Source: Spiroplasma sp. NBRC 100390 (lineage in GTDB: Bacteria; Bacillota_I; Bacilli_A; Mycoplasmatales; Mycoplasmataceae). From it: a DNA stretch of 64,000 nt. The notes beneath the pieces are model-generated. The model had not been told where the DNA came from. It saw only the letters and a program-made list of their open reading frames with translations, and did no database searches. Every line of letters begins with the position of its first letter. The stretch's first letter is position 1. Positions 33,783-45,417 of this stretch are shown here, piece after piece. The position numbers and the translations under genes were made by a program. The stretch covers positions 124,001 to 188,000 of the forward strand of contig NZ_CP018022.1 of assembly GCF_001886495.1 (NCBI RefSeq), read 5' to 3'.

Positions 33783-33812
33783 GTTTGAGAAATTAAACAA
33801 TTTCTCAAACTT
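33783..33812. repeat. Inverted repeat upstream of the T17 promoter
   Basis: GTTTGAGAAATT / AATTTCTCAAAC arms around a 6-nt loop, 10 nt before the T17 tract. It could be a terminator, although the T-run is some way off, or an operator. Another hairpin (about 33728-33768) precedes it. The 33610-33885 intergenic region holds these hairpins, the T17 tract and no gene. Confidence 0.55.
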
Positions 33813-33818
33813 ATTATA

Positions 33819-33845
33819 TTGTTTTTTTTTTTTTTTTTGTATAAT
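33819..33845 (+). promoter_or_regulatory. Putative promoter with a T17 homopolymer spacer
   Basis: TTGTTT (33819-33824) and TATAAT (33840-33845) are separated by 15 nt that are almost all T; the uninterrupted T tract runs 33822-33838 (17 T). The gene start is 41 nt past the -10. Homopolymer spacers of changing length switch lipoprotein promoters in other mollicutes, so this is a candidate variable promoter. Confidence 0.5.
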
Positions 33846-33885
33846 GGAAAAAATATCACTTTTGAGAAAGGTAATTTGGTAAAAG

Positions 33886-34590
33886 ATGGTAAATTATGTT
33901 AAAAAATTATGTTTAATATTTTTTAAAATTTTTATTGGTTTATTTATTGTTTATTTATTTTTACTTGCCATTTTATATAATACTTATCCAATTCATAAAT
34001 TAACATTTATTCTTTTAATTTTAGATTCAGTTTATTTAATTGGTGTTACTATTATTCTTATTAATTGTTGTGTTCTTTTAAATAATTTCTATATGAATAA
34101 GAAGTACCAATCTTATTTACAATTATCAGAGTTAAAAGTTATTTTTGCCAAAAAGTATTACTTTGTAATATTATGGCTTGTTAACTTTATCTATTTTACC
34201 TATAACATTAGTATTAATTTTCAAGTTTATTGATCATTTGATCATTTGGGATCTATTTATCAAGAACTTTATTTTAAATTAATAATTTTATATTGTGTTG
34301 TTTATTTATTAGCTAGTATTTCTGCGATTCTTAACTTAATTTTTTTAAAATTATGGTTTTCATATTATGGAAAAATTAATTATATGTTAATTATTAATAA
34401 TAGTTTTATTTTGGCAATGTTATTAGAAGATTATAAAATATTAAAGTTTTTTAATATTTATTTACTTTTAATGTTATTCTTATTAATTGGTGATAAAAAG
34501 CAATTTATTGAACATGAGATCTCGTATAATTTCCAAAAAACAGAATTATTAAATGAATTTAAAAAGGGGAAATTTCCACCTATTGGTTAA
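33886..34590 (+). CDS. Hypothetical multi-pass membrane protein
   Basis: 234 residues with one TGA Trp at 34231. Very hydrophobic: about six membrane segments separated by short loops, a basic/hydrophilic C-terminus (KKQFIEHEI and after). No family recognised. GAGAAAGG lies 14 nt before the ATG, rather far. The promoter in front contains a T17 tract. A lipoprotein gene follows after 39 nt on the same strand, so the pair may be co-expressed on the cell surface. Confidence 0.65.
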
Positions 34591-34629
34591 TAATATTTTT
34601 TATTATTCAAATTCAAGGAGGAAAAAGAA

Positions 34630-35820
34630 ATGAAAAAATTACTGACCATTTTAGGCAGTATTACTTTAATTGGGAATGCAAGTTTATTTCCAGTTAGTTG
34701 TACAAATAAAGCGAGCGATAAAAAAATTAATGATAATGTACCTTGGGAACTTACTACAATAAAAACAATTCCAACAATTGCTGGAATAAAAGCAGTTCTA
34801 AAAGAATATGACGAAAATATTAATGTTGATAAGTTTGATGTTGATGTACTATTAGGAATGAAAAGCGCTGTGATTCGTTATTTACCAAATGAAAATAATT
34901 TAGATTACCTAACAAAAAAAATTAATTTAGAATGAACAACTAATGATTTAACAAAAATTTTAACAGTAACTTCATTGCCATATAGTTTAAAGGATATGCG
35001 CGTGTATGATGAAAATTTAGTTCTAGCCTCAATTAACTTGTTAAATGGAACTGCTCTTACGGTCAAAGATGTTGATGTTTCAGTAAAACCAGATGAACAT
35101 TCTGCAACAATTATTGCTAAAGAAGGAAGAAATTTTGTTGGAGGAGTTAATATTATTAATGAAAATTTAACGTTTGATCAATTAGTTAAAGAACCCCAAC
35201 TAGGAACAATAACAATTAATGAAAAAGTTTACAATGATTTTAAAAGAAGTCAAGTTGTTAAACCAATCGCTTTAGCGGCAACAGTAATGGAATATGTTGG
35301 TGATCGTAACCGGGCTTTTGCAATTTACCAAAAAGCCTTTGCTATGATTTTGCTTCATGCAGAGTTTAGTTGTGAATTGTTTGAAAGGAATGGGACATTT
35401 TCTTTAACTTATAATAATAATGAAATTATTAGTCCTTCTTCATTTAAAGTTAATTTTAAATTTATTATTGGTGAAAACAAATATTATTTAAATGTAAATA
35501 ATGAGAAAGTACCCAGTGAATTTATACCGCCGGTAATAAAAATAGAAATTAATTATACGCTTTTACCAAACGATGATTTTAATTTTATTAGAAATAAAGT
35601 AATTAGCAAAACTTTAGGGCAAGAATTTATTAATAAATATAATGATATTTTAGATGATGAAATTAATATTATTAATAGCGATTATAATGCAGGGATTATA
35701 ACTCTGGTTCCTAAAGCTGCATCACGGTTGTTTGAAATCAGTGATAAAGCGGCACGTTTAATGACAAATAAAACATATTATACAGTAGAAGCTAAATTTA
35801 ATGTTACTTCTAATAGTTAA
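34630..35820 (+). CDS. Lipoprotein, 396 aa
   Basis: N-terminal MKKLLTILGSITLIGNASLF with lipobox Cys 24 (PVSCT), so a lipidated surface protein. Read through one TGA at 34933. No enzyme motif seen. The extracellular part has segments of the style (D/N)xxxVDVxxxxxxAxI repeated near 34810-34880, 35050-35130 and 35640-35720, similar in feel to spiralin-type modules but too weak to be sure. AAGGAGG precedes the ATG. It is convergent with the M60 peptidase lipoprotein gene, with a shared terminator; both have the same style of signal peptide. Confidence 0.78.
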
Positions 35821-35871
35821 AACAGTTTGTCATAATTATCAAGTTAATATTATTTAATAGTTGCTTTAATT

Positions 35872-35910
35872 AAAAAATGGGAAAGATTATTATTAATCTT
35901 TCCCATTTTA
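35872..35910. terminator. Bidirectional terminator between two lipoprotein genes
   Basis: About 15-nt stem (AAAATGGGAAAGATT with AATCTTTCCCATTTT) with a short loop; A-run on one side, T-run on the other. Confidence 0.82.
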
Positions 35911-35921
35911 ATTTACCTTCT

Positions 35922-37979
35922 TTAGTCTATTTCAACTAAATTATCATTTTTAATGATATATGTTTTGGGGCCATTTAATGGTTGATATTTGTCATTATTA
36001 AAAATTCGAACACGATTTCCTTCGGCGGGAATAATGGAAATTTGATAATTTTCATCATATTTAATCCCATCGGTTAAATCATATTTTTTAATAATTTCAG
36101 CGAAACTTTGATCACCAGTAATAACAATATTTTTTATTAATTTACCAGTACTATTTCTTATTTTAATAGTATAGTACATTTCTTGGTTAAAGCGATAATG
36201 AATTTCTTCAGCATTACCATAAAATTTAATTAATTTATCTTGTGAATGTAAACCGAGAATTCCTTTATATTCATCAGCTATTCCTTGAAATACTATTGTA
36301 TTATTTAATTTGTTTAATTTAAACAAATATCTTTGAACATTTGGAATTTTATTTTTTTGTGCAATTTGCAACTCAACAGCAACAAATAAATTATTTTTAT
36401 TTTCTAAAAATGAATTTAATGATGAATTATAATCAACAGCTACTGTTACTTTTTCATCGGCAGTTAAATTAGGCAATGTAAAAATTTTTTTAATTTCATC
36501 TAGTGTTTTAAATTCATCACCAAAATTTATTGTTACATTTTTTGCAACAATTTCTTTGGTAGATGTTACTTTTTTTATTGGTATAATTTTTTGCACAATT
36601 GGATGTTCTCTAGTTGATGCATCAATGATATTAGTTCAAATTGGTTTTGTTAACTGTTGATATTTATTAATAATATTTTCAGTTTCTTTAGTTGGTCGTA
36701 AACCTCACACTTCAAAGAATGGTGATAAATTATATCCTGATATTTCTGATGCATGAATAATGAATTGTTGAATTTTAATTTGGTCATTATAAAGTCCATT
36801 TTTTTCAGTATTAAGCATTGCTCGATAAGTTTGATTTAATTGTGGATAAAAGTTTTCTCCAAATGCCATTCTTAATTGTCAAAACATTGCTAGTTTAACT
36901 CATAAAGGCTCTTGTTTTATCTTATTAAAATCTCGTTCTTTAATTGGAGTTTGGAAAAATAATTCAATTTCTTCCATATAATTAAAAATTCGCAATGGAA
37001 CATTAAAGCGTTCTTGGACATATAGGGCACTAATATTATTAGTAACTTCAGTTAAATCATTTCATTTATATTGTGAACTTTGATAAGTATGACCAGTTTC
37101 ATGTCATAGTGCTCATTGGCCATAAATTTGATCTAAAAATAAATCTTGTCCAGCGGAACTACTATTTGGAAACATTATTCGACCATTACCAGCATTGGCA
37201 TAATCACCATTATCATCTTCATTAGCAATATGAATATATTGTGGATACTTTTTATTGATTCCATCAGTTGTTTCATTTAAACCAAGAATTTCATTAGTAT
37301 ATTTTCATGTTTTATCTCACCCTGCTAAAATAGCATTAAAATGATGTTTTAGGCGGGGAAGCACTTTCTTAATAATCATTTCTGTTTGCATTGTAGCAAG
37401 AAAATGATTGGATACAAATTCAACAAAAGGTGAACTTGTATTTAAAACATCATTAATAAAATCATTTTGATTAGATTCATTTATTTTAAACGTTGGCATT
37501 TTAATAACAGGATTAGAATTTTCTGCTGTTACGCTAGTTACTTGTAAATCAGTTAGATTATTATCAGCAAGATAAAGCACACCATTAGTTTCTAGATAAA
37601 AAGTAACAAAATTAGCTTTTGTTGGAATTAAAATATGTTTAAAAACATCTTCTCTGTTTTGATTTATGTTTTTGTATTTTCCTCATTGCCCAACTGATAG
37701 TTTAATCTGTCCTAATTCATCGTTTGTCAAATTCCGATTTAATGTTACTGTGTAAGTATTGTTTGCTCGTAAATAATAACCAGTTGGTTTAAATTCTGAG
37801 TGTGTAAATTCACGGTTTTCTCGATCAGCAATTTCTCTACTATTTAAAAATTTATGGTTTTCTTTTAACAATTGGTTTGTATTAATACTAGTGTTTGAAT
37901 AAATCTTGCATGCAAGAATTCCGTTTGTGCTAGTAATTGTTAATCCGGCGGCCCCTAAAATACTCAATAACTTTTTCAT
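35922..37979 (-). CDS. M60-like zinc metallopeptidase lipoprotein
   Basis: 685 residues, minus strand, intact with many TGA as Trp. Signal MKKLLSILGAAGLTITSTNG with lipobox Cys 24 (ILACK). The centre holds LWHETGHTYQ (His 293, Glu 294, His 297) and a downstream Glu near 311 within NDLTEVTNNISA, the HExGH(x)nE zinc signature of the M60/enhancin-like (gluzincin) peptidases, known for mucin or glycoprotein cleavage in gut microbes and insect viruses. N-terminal ~180 residues and C-terminal ~220 residues look like beta-rich accessory domains. AGGAGG precedes the ATG. A short ORF lies upstream in the same transcript. Confidence 0.82.
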
Positions 37980-38036
37980 GTTATTTTCCTCCTTAGTATT
38001 TTAAGTTCTCTAATTTTTATAATTATTTTATGATGT

Positions 38037-38156
38037 CTATACTGATGGAGGTTTGTACTCTTTTTTGAGTAACGATAGACATTCTGTATGTAAGAGATTA
38101 ATTAATAATGCTTTTATCATACATGGGTTTTTAAGATTATGAACAATGGCTAACAT
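38037..38156 (-). CDS. Small ORF, 39 aa, upstream of the M60 peptidase
   Basis: ATG at 38156 is preceded by AAAGGAGG with about 10 nt spacing, a strong ribosome site; the frame (MLAIVHNLKNPCMIKALLIN...) runs to TAG at 38037, 58 nt before the peptidase ATG. No Trp, two Cys. It could be a leader peptide or a small protein; conservation is unknown. The remaining intergenic sequence 38157-38433 shows TTGACA at 38266 and TTGACT at 38315 but no clear gene. Confidence 0.4.
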   Translation of the reverse strand: MLAIVHNLKNPCMIKALLINLLHTECLSLLKKEYKPPSV

Positions 38157-38433
38157 TATTAATCTACCTCCTTTATATACTTATTGTGGCTTTATTTTAT
38201 AACTTTTTTTAAAAATGTAAAGGCATAATGAACTTAACACCTTTAGTAAAACTAAGTATTACATATTGACAGATGCATTTTTAAACATTAATTTCAAATT
38301 TTTTTAAATTAGAGTTGACTTTTTACTAAATATAACAATTTATGTATTAGTGTTATTCCATATAAAAGTTTTATTTTATTTCTATTTTAAAATAAGGTAT
38401 AATTATAAATTGTAATAAGGGATTGAGGTTAAA

Positions 38434-39966
38434 ATGAGTTTAATTAATATTGAAAATTTAAGTCATGCTAACGGTGGAAAGATTTTATATAAAAACGCAA
38501 CAGTTCGAATCAATAAGGGGGAACATCTAGCGTTAATTGGGGCGAATGGAACAGGGAAGACTACTTTATTAAGTATTATTTATGGAAAAATTGCACCTGA
38601 CGAAGGGATAATTGAATTACACCCAAAGGTTAAGATTGGTTATTTAGATCAACACCAAGCGTTAGATGGTAGTTTAACAGTTGATCAGTTTTTAAAATTA
38701 ACATATCAACATTTATTTGATATTGAGCAAAAAATTCATGATATTTATGAAAAAATGAGTGTTAATTATGATGAAGATGAGTTAGTCAAAGCGTTAAAAT
38801 TACAAGAACATTTAGATCAAAATGGGTTTGAAACAATTGATAAAGAAATTCGCAGTTTAGTTGATGGATTAGGGATTGATTCAACAAGGTTAAATGCCAA
38901 GTTATCAGAGTTATCGGGAGGACAACGGGGGAAAGTTATCTTGGCAAAATTATTATTATCAGAAAATGATTTTTTGTTATTAGATGAACCAACTAACTTT
39001 TTGGATTTGGAACAAGTTGAGTGATTGGCAAGGTTTTTACAAAATTACGAGAAAGCTTTTTTAGTGGTTTCCCATGACATTGATTTTATTAATAAAGTTG
39101 CAAAGGTTATTTATGCGATTGAAAATTTAACAATTAATCGTTATGTTGGAAACTATCAACAGTATTTAGCATTAAGTGAATTAAAAAACGATCAATATGA
39201 TAAGGCCCAAAAAGGACAAGAACGATTAATTAAAAAATTAGAAACTTATGTTGCAAAAAATAAAGCGCGTGCTTCAACAGCAAAAAGTGCTCAGTCACGC
39301 CAGAAACAAATTGATAAAATGGAAGTTATTGAAAAACGCCATGAGTTGATGAAACCAAAGTTTAGTTTTAAATACAAACGCCCAGCAAGTACAACAATTA
39401 TTAGTGCTGAAAAATTAGAGATTGGTTATCAGTTTCCGTTAATTCAACCTTTAACATTTGATATTCGTGATGGAGAAAAATGTATTGTTCGTGGGTATAA
39501 TGGGATTGGAAAAACAACTTTCTTAAATACTTTAGCAGGAAATCTTCCAAGTTTAGGGGGAACTTTAAAACTTGGCAATGGCGTCGTTATTGCTTATTTT
39601 CATCAAATTGAAGCAATCATGGAGATGACACCAATTGAATATTTAAAAAATTTATATCCTGACCTTGAGGAAGGGCGGATTCGCAGTATTTTAGCAAACT
39701 TTGGGGTTAAAAGTACTTTAATGCAGAACCAAATGATAAAGTTATCTGGAGGTGAACAAACAAAAGTTCGGTTATCAGCATTATCATTAGAACCGTGTAG
39801 TTTATTAATTTTAGATGAGCCAACAAACCATATTGATGTTTTGGCAAAGGAAGCATTATTAGAAGCAATTCAAGCGTTTGAAGGAACTGTTTTAATTACA
39901 ACCCATGATATTAATTTTAATGTTAATTGAGCGGATAAAGTGCTTGACTTTGAGAAAATGGTATAA
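38434..39966 (+). CDS. ABC-F family ATPase
   Basis: 510 residues, two ABC cassettes and no membrane segment, with TGA Trp at 39022 and 39928. Cassette 1: GANGTGKTTLL, LSELSGGQRGKV, LLLDEPTNFLD. A Lys/Gln-rich linker of ~90 residues follows (about 39190-39360), the ribosome-interacting arm in this family. Cassette 2: GYNGIGKTTFL, KLSGGEQTKV, ILDEPTNHID. ABC-F proteins act on the ribosome, some in antibiotic resistance and some in general translation; which applies here is unclear. TATAAT lies at 38398; GGGATTGAGG upstream of ATG. Confidence 0.92.
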
Positions 39967-39975
39967 GAACTAATT

Positions 39976-40278
39976 GTGAAAAAACATTATTTTTATGTGT
40001 TGGTTTGTGCTGATAAAACATTATATGCTGGATATACGGTTGATTTGGTTCGCCGTGAGCAAGAACATAACCTTGGAATAGGGGCCAAATATACGGCCTT
40101 ATCAAAACGAAGACCAGTTAAAATAATTTATTGGGAGGAATATAAAACACGTTCAGTTGCGATGCAACGCGAAGCAGCTTTTAAACAGTTATCGCGGGTT
40201 GATAAAATTAATTTTTTACGAAAACAAAATATTGATTTACCCTTTGCGATGAAAACAGATGTGGTAAAATCAAAATAA
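39976..40278 (+). CDS. GIY-YIG domain protein (YhbQ/YazA type)
   Basis: 100 residues from a GTG start 9 nt after the ABC-F stop. The fold landmarks are FYVLVCADKTLYAGYT (GIY-YIG motif), DLVRREQEHN with the catalytic Arg, GAKYTALSKRRPVKIIY and AMQREAAFKQLSR with the metal-binding Glu. Small GIY-YIG proteins of this type are possible nucleases in DNA repair or recombination; the exact role is unknown. The ribosome site is weak, so coupling to the ABC-F gene is likely. Confidence 0.88.
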   Translation: MKKHYFYVLVCADKTLYAGYTVDLVRREQEHNLGIGAKYTALSKRRPVKIIYWEEYKTRSVAMQREAAFKQLSRVDKINFLRKQNIDLPFAMKTDVVKSK

Positions 40279-40299
40279 GAATATTAAAGCGGAGGTAGG

Positions 40300-40953
40300 A
40301 TGGATAACAATATTCAAGTTTTAGTTGATGAGTTAACACAATTATATCAACGTTATCAAGCACAAGCGTTGCAAAACGATATTATGATCTGCTTAGATAT
40401 TTTAAAATACTATGATTTTAGTGATCAAAATAATCGGGTTTTTATTGGTTATGTTTTACGAGTATTTTATATTTTAAAAGCAAAACTTGAACAAAATATT
40501 GATTTAACAACTGACTTATCAAATTTAATGGCAAAGGGATATACAACAGGTAATAACCGGAATATTTTTCGCCGTAAAGTTGGTAAGAATGGTCAAGAAT
40601 TTAAAAATGAAGTTGAATTTTACATTAAACGAAATTATTTTGATGATGAATATGAACGCTTGCAACGGATGATTTTAAAAAATGGAACAAAATTAGTTGG
40701 ACCGGTAAATAGTTCTTTAGCTGGTTTTAATTATGAGAAAATACTAACAAATTCAATCCAATTAGTGGATAGCCAAGAATTAGTATTACGATTACAAAAG
40801 ATTGTGATTCGAATATTAAAACCATTTGAAAGTGAAAAAAGTCAATTTTTAGAAAAGCAAGCAATGATTGATAAATATTTAGCCGAAACTATAACTAAAC
40901 GAGAAAATTATTTGCAACAATATAACAAATTATTTAAACAAGAAAATAATTAA
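40300..40953 (+). CDS. Hypothetical protein, 217 aa
   Basis: ATG with GGAGG 4 nt upstream, 21 nt after the GIY-YIG gene. Predicted soluble and almost all helical, rich in Leu, Gln, Asn and Lys; segments such as LQRYQAQ and the C-terminal YLQQYNKLFKQENN are coiled-coil-like. No TGA or TGG codon, no recognised motif. Probably co-transcribed with the upstream pair. Function unknown; conserved-gene character is suggested by regular codon use and good spacing. Confidence 0.7.
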   Translation: MDNNIQVLVDELTQLYQRYQAQALQNDIMICLDILKYYDFSDQNNRVFIGYVLRVFYILKAKLEQNIDLTTDLSNLMAKGYTTGNNRNIFRRKVGKNGQEFKNEVEFYIKRNYFDDEYERLQRMILKNGTKLVGPVNSSLAGFNYEKILTNSIQLVDSQELVLRLQKIVIRILKPFESEKSQFLEKQAMIDKYLAETITKRENYLQQYNKLFKQENN

Positions 40954-40997
40954 TTTATATAGTACAATATAAGTAGTCAAAATTAAGGGAGGAAAAT

Positions 40998-41321
40998 ATG
41001 AAACCAGAATTAAAAGAATTATTATTAGAAATTAAAACAAAAATTAATGATGATAAAATTTTTCGAGATTTTGTTGGTGAAATTTTAAATGAGGCTAATT
41101 ACAATAACTATTATGAACAATCAGTTGCGGATGAAGAAATTGCTGAGCAATTAGTTGAAATCTATTTTATTGAAAATTATAGCAGTGATGAAGAAGTTTC
41201 AGAACTAAAAGAAAAAATCATGAAAATTTTATTCTTCTTAGAAGGACAAGAAGAATTAGTTAAAGAATATGCCTATTTTATTGAAAATAAAGTAAGCCAA
41301 TTTGTTACAGAACTTAACTAA
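40998..41321 (+). CDS. Hypothetical acidic protein, 107 aa
   Basis: ATG with GGGAGG 7 nt upstream. Very acidic, helical, Glu-rich (DEEIAEQLVEIYF, SDEEVSELKEKI). No Trp or Cys, no motif or membrane segment recognised. It lies 44 nt after the 217-residue hypothetical gene, and a terminator follows it, so it ends the ABC-F to hypothetical gene run. Function unknown. Confidence 0.68.
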   Translation: MKPELKELLLEIKTKINDDKIFRDFVGEILNEANYNNYYEQSVADEEIAEQLVEIYFIENYSSDEEVSELKEKIMKILFFLEGQEELVKEYAYFIENKVSQFVTELN

Positions 41322-41328
41322 TTTTATT

Positions 41329-41357
41329 AATCTGACAGCAAATGTTAGATTTTTTTA
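41329..41357 (+). terminator. Terminator before uvrA
   Basis: AATCTGACA (41329-41337) pairs with TGTTAGATT (41343-41351) with one G-U, loop GCAAA, then a run of T. Confidence 0.75.
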
Positions 41358-41438
41358 AACTATATTTGCATTATTTTTAAAAAATAATATTATTTTACTA
41401 TGTTACTTTTACAAAATAATAATTAAGAAGGTGAAAAA

Positions 41439-44285
41439 ATGGAAAAAGATTGAATTGTTGTTAAAGGAGCACGTGAAAACAATTTAAAGAATATTGATGT
41501 TCAAATTCCAAAAGATAAATTAGTTGTTTTTACTGGTTTGTCAGGTAGTGGAAAATCATCACTAGCTTTTAATACTATTTATGCGGAAGGTCGTCGCCGT
41601 TATATTGAAAGTTTGTCGAGTTATGCTCGTCAATTTTTAGGTGGTAATGAAAAACCAGATGTTGATGCAATTGATGGGTTATCACCAGCAATTTCAATTG
41701 ATCAAAAGACAACTAGTCATAATCCACGAAGTACAGTTGGAACAGTAACTGAAATCTATGATTATTTACGACTATTATATGCACGGGTTGGAACTCCTTA
41801 TTGTATTAATGGCCATGGTGTTATTAAGTCAGTAACGATCAAAGAGATTATTAATAATTTAAAACAATTGTTAAATGAAGGCGAAAAGTTTATGATTTTA
41901 TCACCAGTTGTGCGTGATAAAAAAGGGAGTTTTAAAGATTTATTCGCACGCTTAAAACAAGAAAGTTTTATTCGGGTAAAAGTTAATGGTGAAATTAAAA
42001 CATTAGATGAAGAAATTGAGTTAGATAAAAATAAACGACAAAACATTGATATTATTATTGACCGGTTAGTGTACAAGAATTCTGAAGAGTTATTAAGTCG
42101 GATTCATGATGCAATTGAAGTTGCCTTAAAGTATGGGAATGCCTTAGTAAAAATTGATTTTGTTGATCAGCAAAAAGAAACATTATTTTCAACAAATTAT
42201 TCATGTAATATTTGTGGTTTTGTGATTCCAGAATTAGAACCACGATTATTTTCTTTTAATTCACCAGCAGGGGCTTGTAATGAATGTAAAGGGTTAGGAG
42301 TAAAATTAGAAGTTGATGAAGATTTACTAATTCCGAATCGATCATTATCAATCTTACAAGGGGCAATTGTTTATTTAAAAAATATTGTTAACACAACAAA
42401 TATTGAATGGCAAAAATTTAAAGTTCTTGCAGAACATTATCATATTGTTTTAGAACAACCAGTTAGCGATTTAACAAAAGGGCAATTAGAATATTTAATG
42501 CGTGGTAGTGATGAGCCAATTGAATATAATTTTAAAACAGCAAGTGGTAATATTATGCGTGGATATGATTATATTGAAGGAGTTGGTCAATTAATTGAGC
42601 GGCGTTATACTGAAACTTCTAGTGAAACTGCTCGGGAATATTATAAACAGTTCATGACCGATAAAAAATGTGGAACTTGTCAGGGAAAACGGTTAAATGA
42701 AATTCCATTGTCAGTAAAAATTAATAATATTAGTATTTCTGATTTTACCGACTTATCAGTTGAAGATGAATTAAAAGAGATTTTAAATTTAGTTTTAACT
42801 GAATCACAACAAGAAATTGCCCGATTAGTAATTAATGAATTAGTTAACCGTCTTGATTTTTTAAATCGTGTTGGTTTAAGTTATTTAACATTGTCACGTA
42901 ATGCCTCAACTTTATCAGGGGGAGAAGCACAACGGATTAGATTAGCAACACAAATTGGAAGTCAGCTAACCGGAGTCCTATATGTATTAGATGAACCATC
43001 AATTGGTTTACACCAACGTGATAATGATAAACTAATTGAAACGTTAAAAAGTTTACGTGATTTAGGGAATACTTTAATTGTTGTTGAACATGATGAAGAC
43101 ACTATTCGTGCTAGTGATTATGTTGTTGACATTGGTCCACAAGCAGGAATTAATGGTGGTGAAGTTGTTGCGGCCGGAAGTATTGATGATATTAAACAAA
43201 ACCCAAATTCAATTACCGGAAAATATTTAACTGGTGAATTAGAAATTACTGTTCCAAGCAAACGTCGTGGTGGTAATGGTTTAACATTAGAAATTAAAGG
43301 AGCACGTGAAAATAATTTAAAAAATATTAATATAACAATTCCCTTGAATAAATTTGTTTGTTTAACCGGAGTTTCTGGTAGTGGAAAGTCAACTTTAATG
43401 AATGAAATTTTATGAAAAGGAATTAAAAAGAATCTTGGTTTAGCAACTGATCGTCCTGGTGCCCATGATAAGATTGTTGGAATTGATAACATTGATAAAG
43501 TTATTAATATTTCACAAGATCCAATTGGAAAAACACCACGGAGTAATCCAGCGACATATACTTCGGTGTTTGACGATATACGTGATTTATTTGCAAGTAC
43601 AAATGAAGCAAAGGCGCGAGGTTATTTAAAAGGACGCTTTTCTTTTAATGTGCCTGGTGGACGTTGTGAGAATTGCCAAGGTGATGGAATTATTAAAATC
43701 TCAATGCACTTTTTACCAACAGTTTATGTTCCTTGCGAAGTTTGTGAAGGAAAAAGATATAATGATGAAACATTATTAGTTAAGTTTAAAGATAAAAATA
43801 TTTATGATATTTTAGAAATGACAGTTGATCAAGCTTGTGAATTTTTTGCAAAGCAACCAAAGATTAGCCAAAAGTTAGCAACAATGCAAGAAGTTGGTTT
43901 GGGTTATATTAAGTTAGGACAATCAGCAACCGAATTATCAGGGGGAGAAGCACAACGGGTTAAGTTATCAACTTTCTTATTAAAACGAACAACAGGAAAA
44001 ACATTATTTTTATTAGATGAACCTACAACAGGTTTACATGTTGACGATGTTAAAAGATTATTGTTGGTTTTAAATAAAATTGTTGATAATGGCGATACTG
44101 TTGTTACAATTGAACATAACTTAGATGTGATTAAAGTGGCAGATTATATTATTGATTTAGGACCAGAAGGTGGTGTTGGCGGAGGAACTGTTATTGCGAC
44201 AGGAACTCCAGAACAAATTGCAGTAAAAAGTGATATTAGTTATACGGCACAATATTTAACGCCACTTTTGAATAAGGAAAAATAA
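41439..44285 (+). CDS. uvrA: UvrABC system protein A
   Basis: 948 residues, full length, from ATG 41439 (GAAGGTG upstream) with TGA at 41451 and 43413 as Trp. Two ABC modules: [14 protein letters not shown] and [13 protein letters not shown] Walker A loops; signatures [12 protein letters not shown] and [12 protein letters not shown]. Zinc-finger cysteines are seen in CNICGF...[10 protein letters not shown] and in [10 protein letters not shown]...[10 protein letters not shown]. UvrA scans DNA for damage and loads UvrB (encoded at 16.7 kb). folC follows after 3 nt and is likely co-transcribed. Confidence 0.97.
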
Positions 44286-44288
44286 TTG

Positions 44289-45413
44289 ATGGATGTTAAG
44301 AAACAACTTTTTAAAGCTGCTTTGTTTAAGAAAGAATATAATTTAGGAAAACTATTAGCAGAAAAATATCATAATGCTCAAGATAAAATTCAAGTTGTTA
44401 ATGTTGTTGGAACTAATGGGAAAGGTTCTGTTTCTAATTATTTGCAACGACAATTAATGTTAAATTATAAAAAAGTTGGTCTTTTTACTTCACCCGCATT
44501 TTTAAAACATAATGAAAGAATTAAAATTAATAATCAGTTTATTAGTGATAATGATTTAAAACGAATTATTAAAAGTATTAAAGACGAGATTAAAACTTAT
44601 CAGTTAACTTTTTTTGAAATTTGAGTTTTAATTTGTATTAAATATTTTTTAGAACAACAAATTAAAGTTGCTGTTATTGAAGCTGGAATTGGTGGGCGAT
44701 TGGATGCAACTAATGTTTTTAATAACCAACTAGCAGTGTTATTAACTTCAATTGACTATGATCATACTGAAGTTTTAGGAACAAGATTAGAAAGTATTAT
44801 TCAAAATAAAGTTGGTATTGTTAAAAATGATTGTCAACTTTTTATTAGCGCAAGTTGTCAAAAATATTTTTCTGTCATTGCAAAATATCTTAATTCGGAT
44901 AGAATTATTACAAGCGAAGTTTACCCGCAAGCAATTAATTATTATCAAGAATTTAATGTTGGACTAGTAATTAAATTTCTGACAGTTTTTAAGTTTAAAA
45001 TTAATTATGCACTTTTTAAAGTAAATCCAGTCTTGGGTCGTTTTACCCAATTGAGTAAAAATCCGTATTTTATTATTGACGGTGCACATAATCCAGAAGG
45101 AATTCGTGCCTGTATTCATACCTTTGAAATGTTAAATAATTTAAACCATGATGAAGTGTTAGTATTATATGCATCATCCCAAAAGAAAGATTATTTACAA
45201 AATCTAATGTTATTAAAAGAACATTTTGGGTCAAATTTGTATATTACTGCTTTTAAGCATCCAATGTCCTGAGATATTACGGACATTAATTTTCATAATA
45301 AAGTTAAAAATTGAAAAAAATTATTATTACAGAATAAGACAAAAAATATTTTAATTTGTGGGTCGTTATATTTTATTCCGTTAGTATATCAGTTTTATTT
45401 AGAAAGGATGTAA
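44289..45413 (+). CDS. folC: Folylpolyglutamate synthase family protein
   Basis: 374 residues, starting 3 nt after uvrA (ATG 44289; TTG at 44286 possible). P-loop VVGTNGKGSVSNYL, GLFTSPAFLKHNERI, AVIEAGIGGRLDATNVF, SIDYDHTEVLG and DGAHNPEGI are the Mur-ligase/FolC landmarks. It adds glutamates to folate so that it stays in the cell. It is shorter than the usual ~430 residues; the stretch between about 44900 and 45020 looks reduced. The next gene, 4 nt after, encodes a folate-type ECF S component, which supports folate as the substrate. Confidence 0.9.
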
Positions 45414-45417
45414 AATT

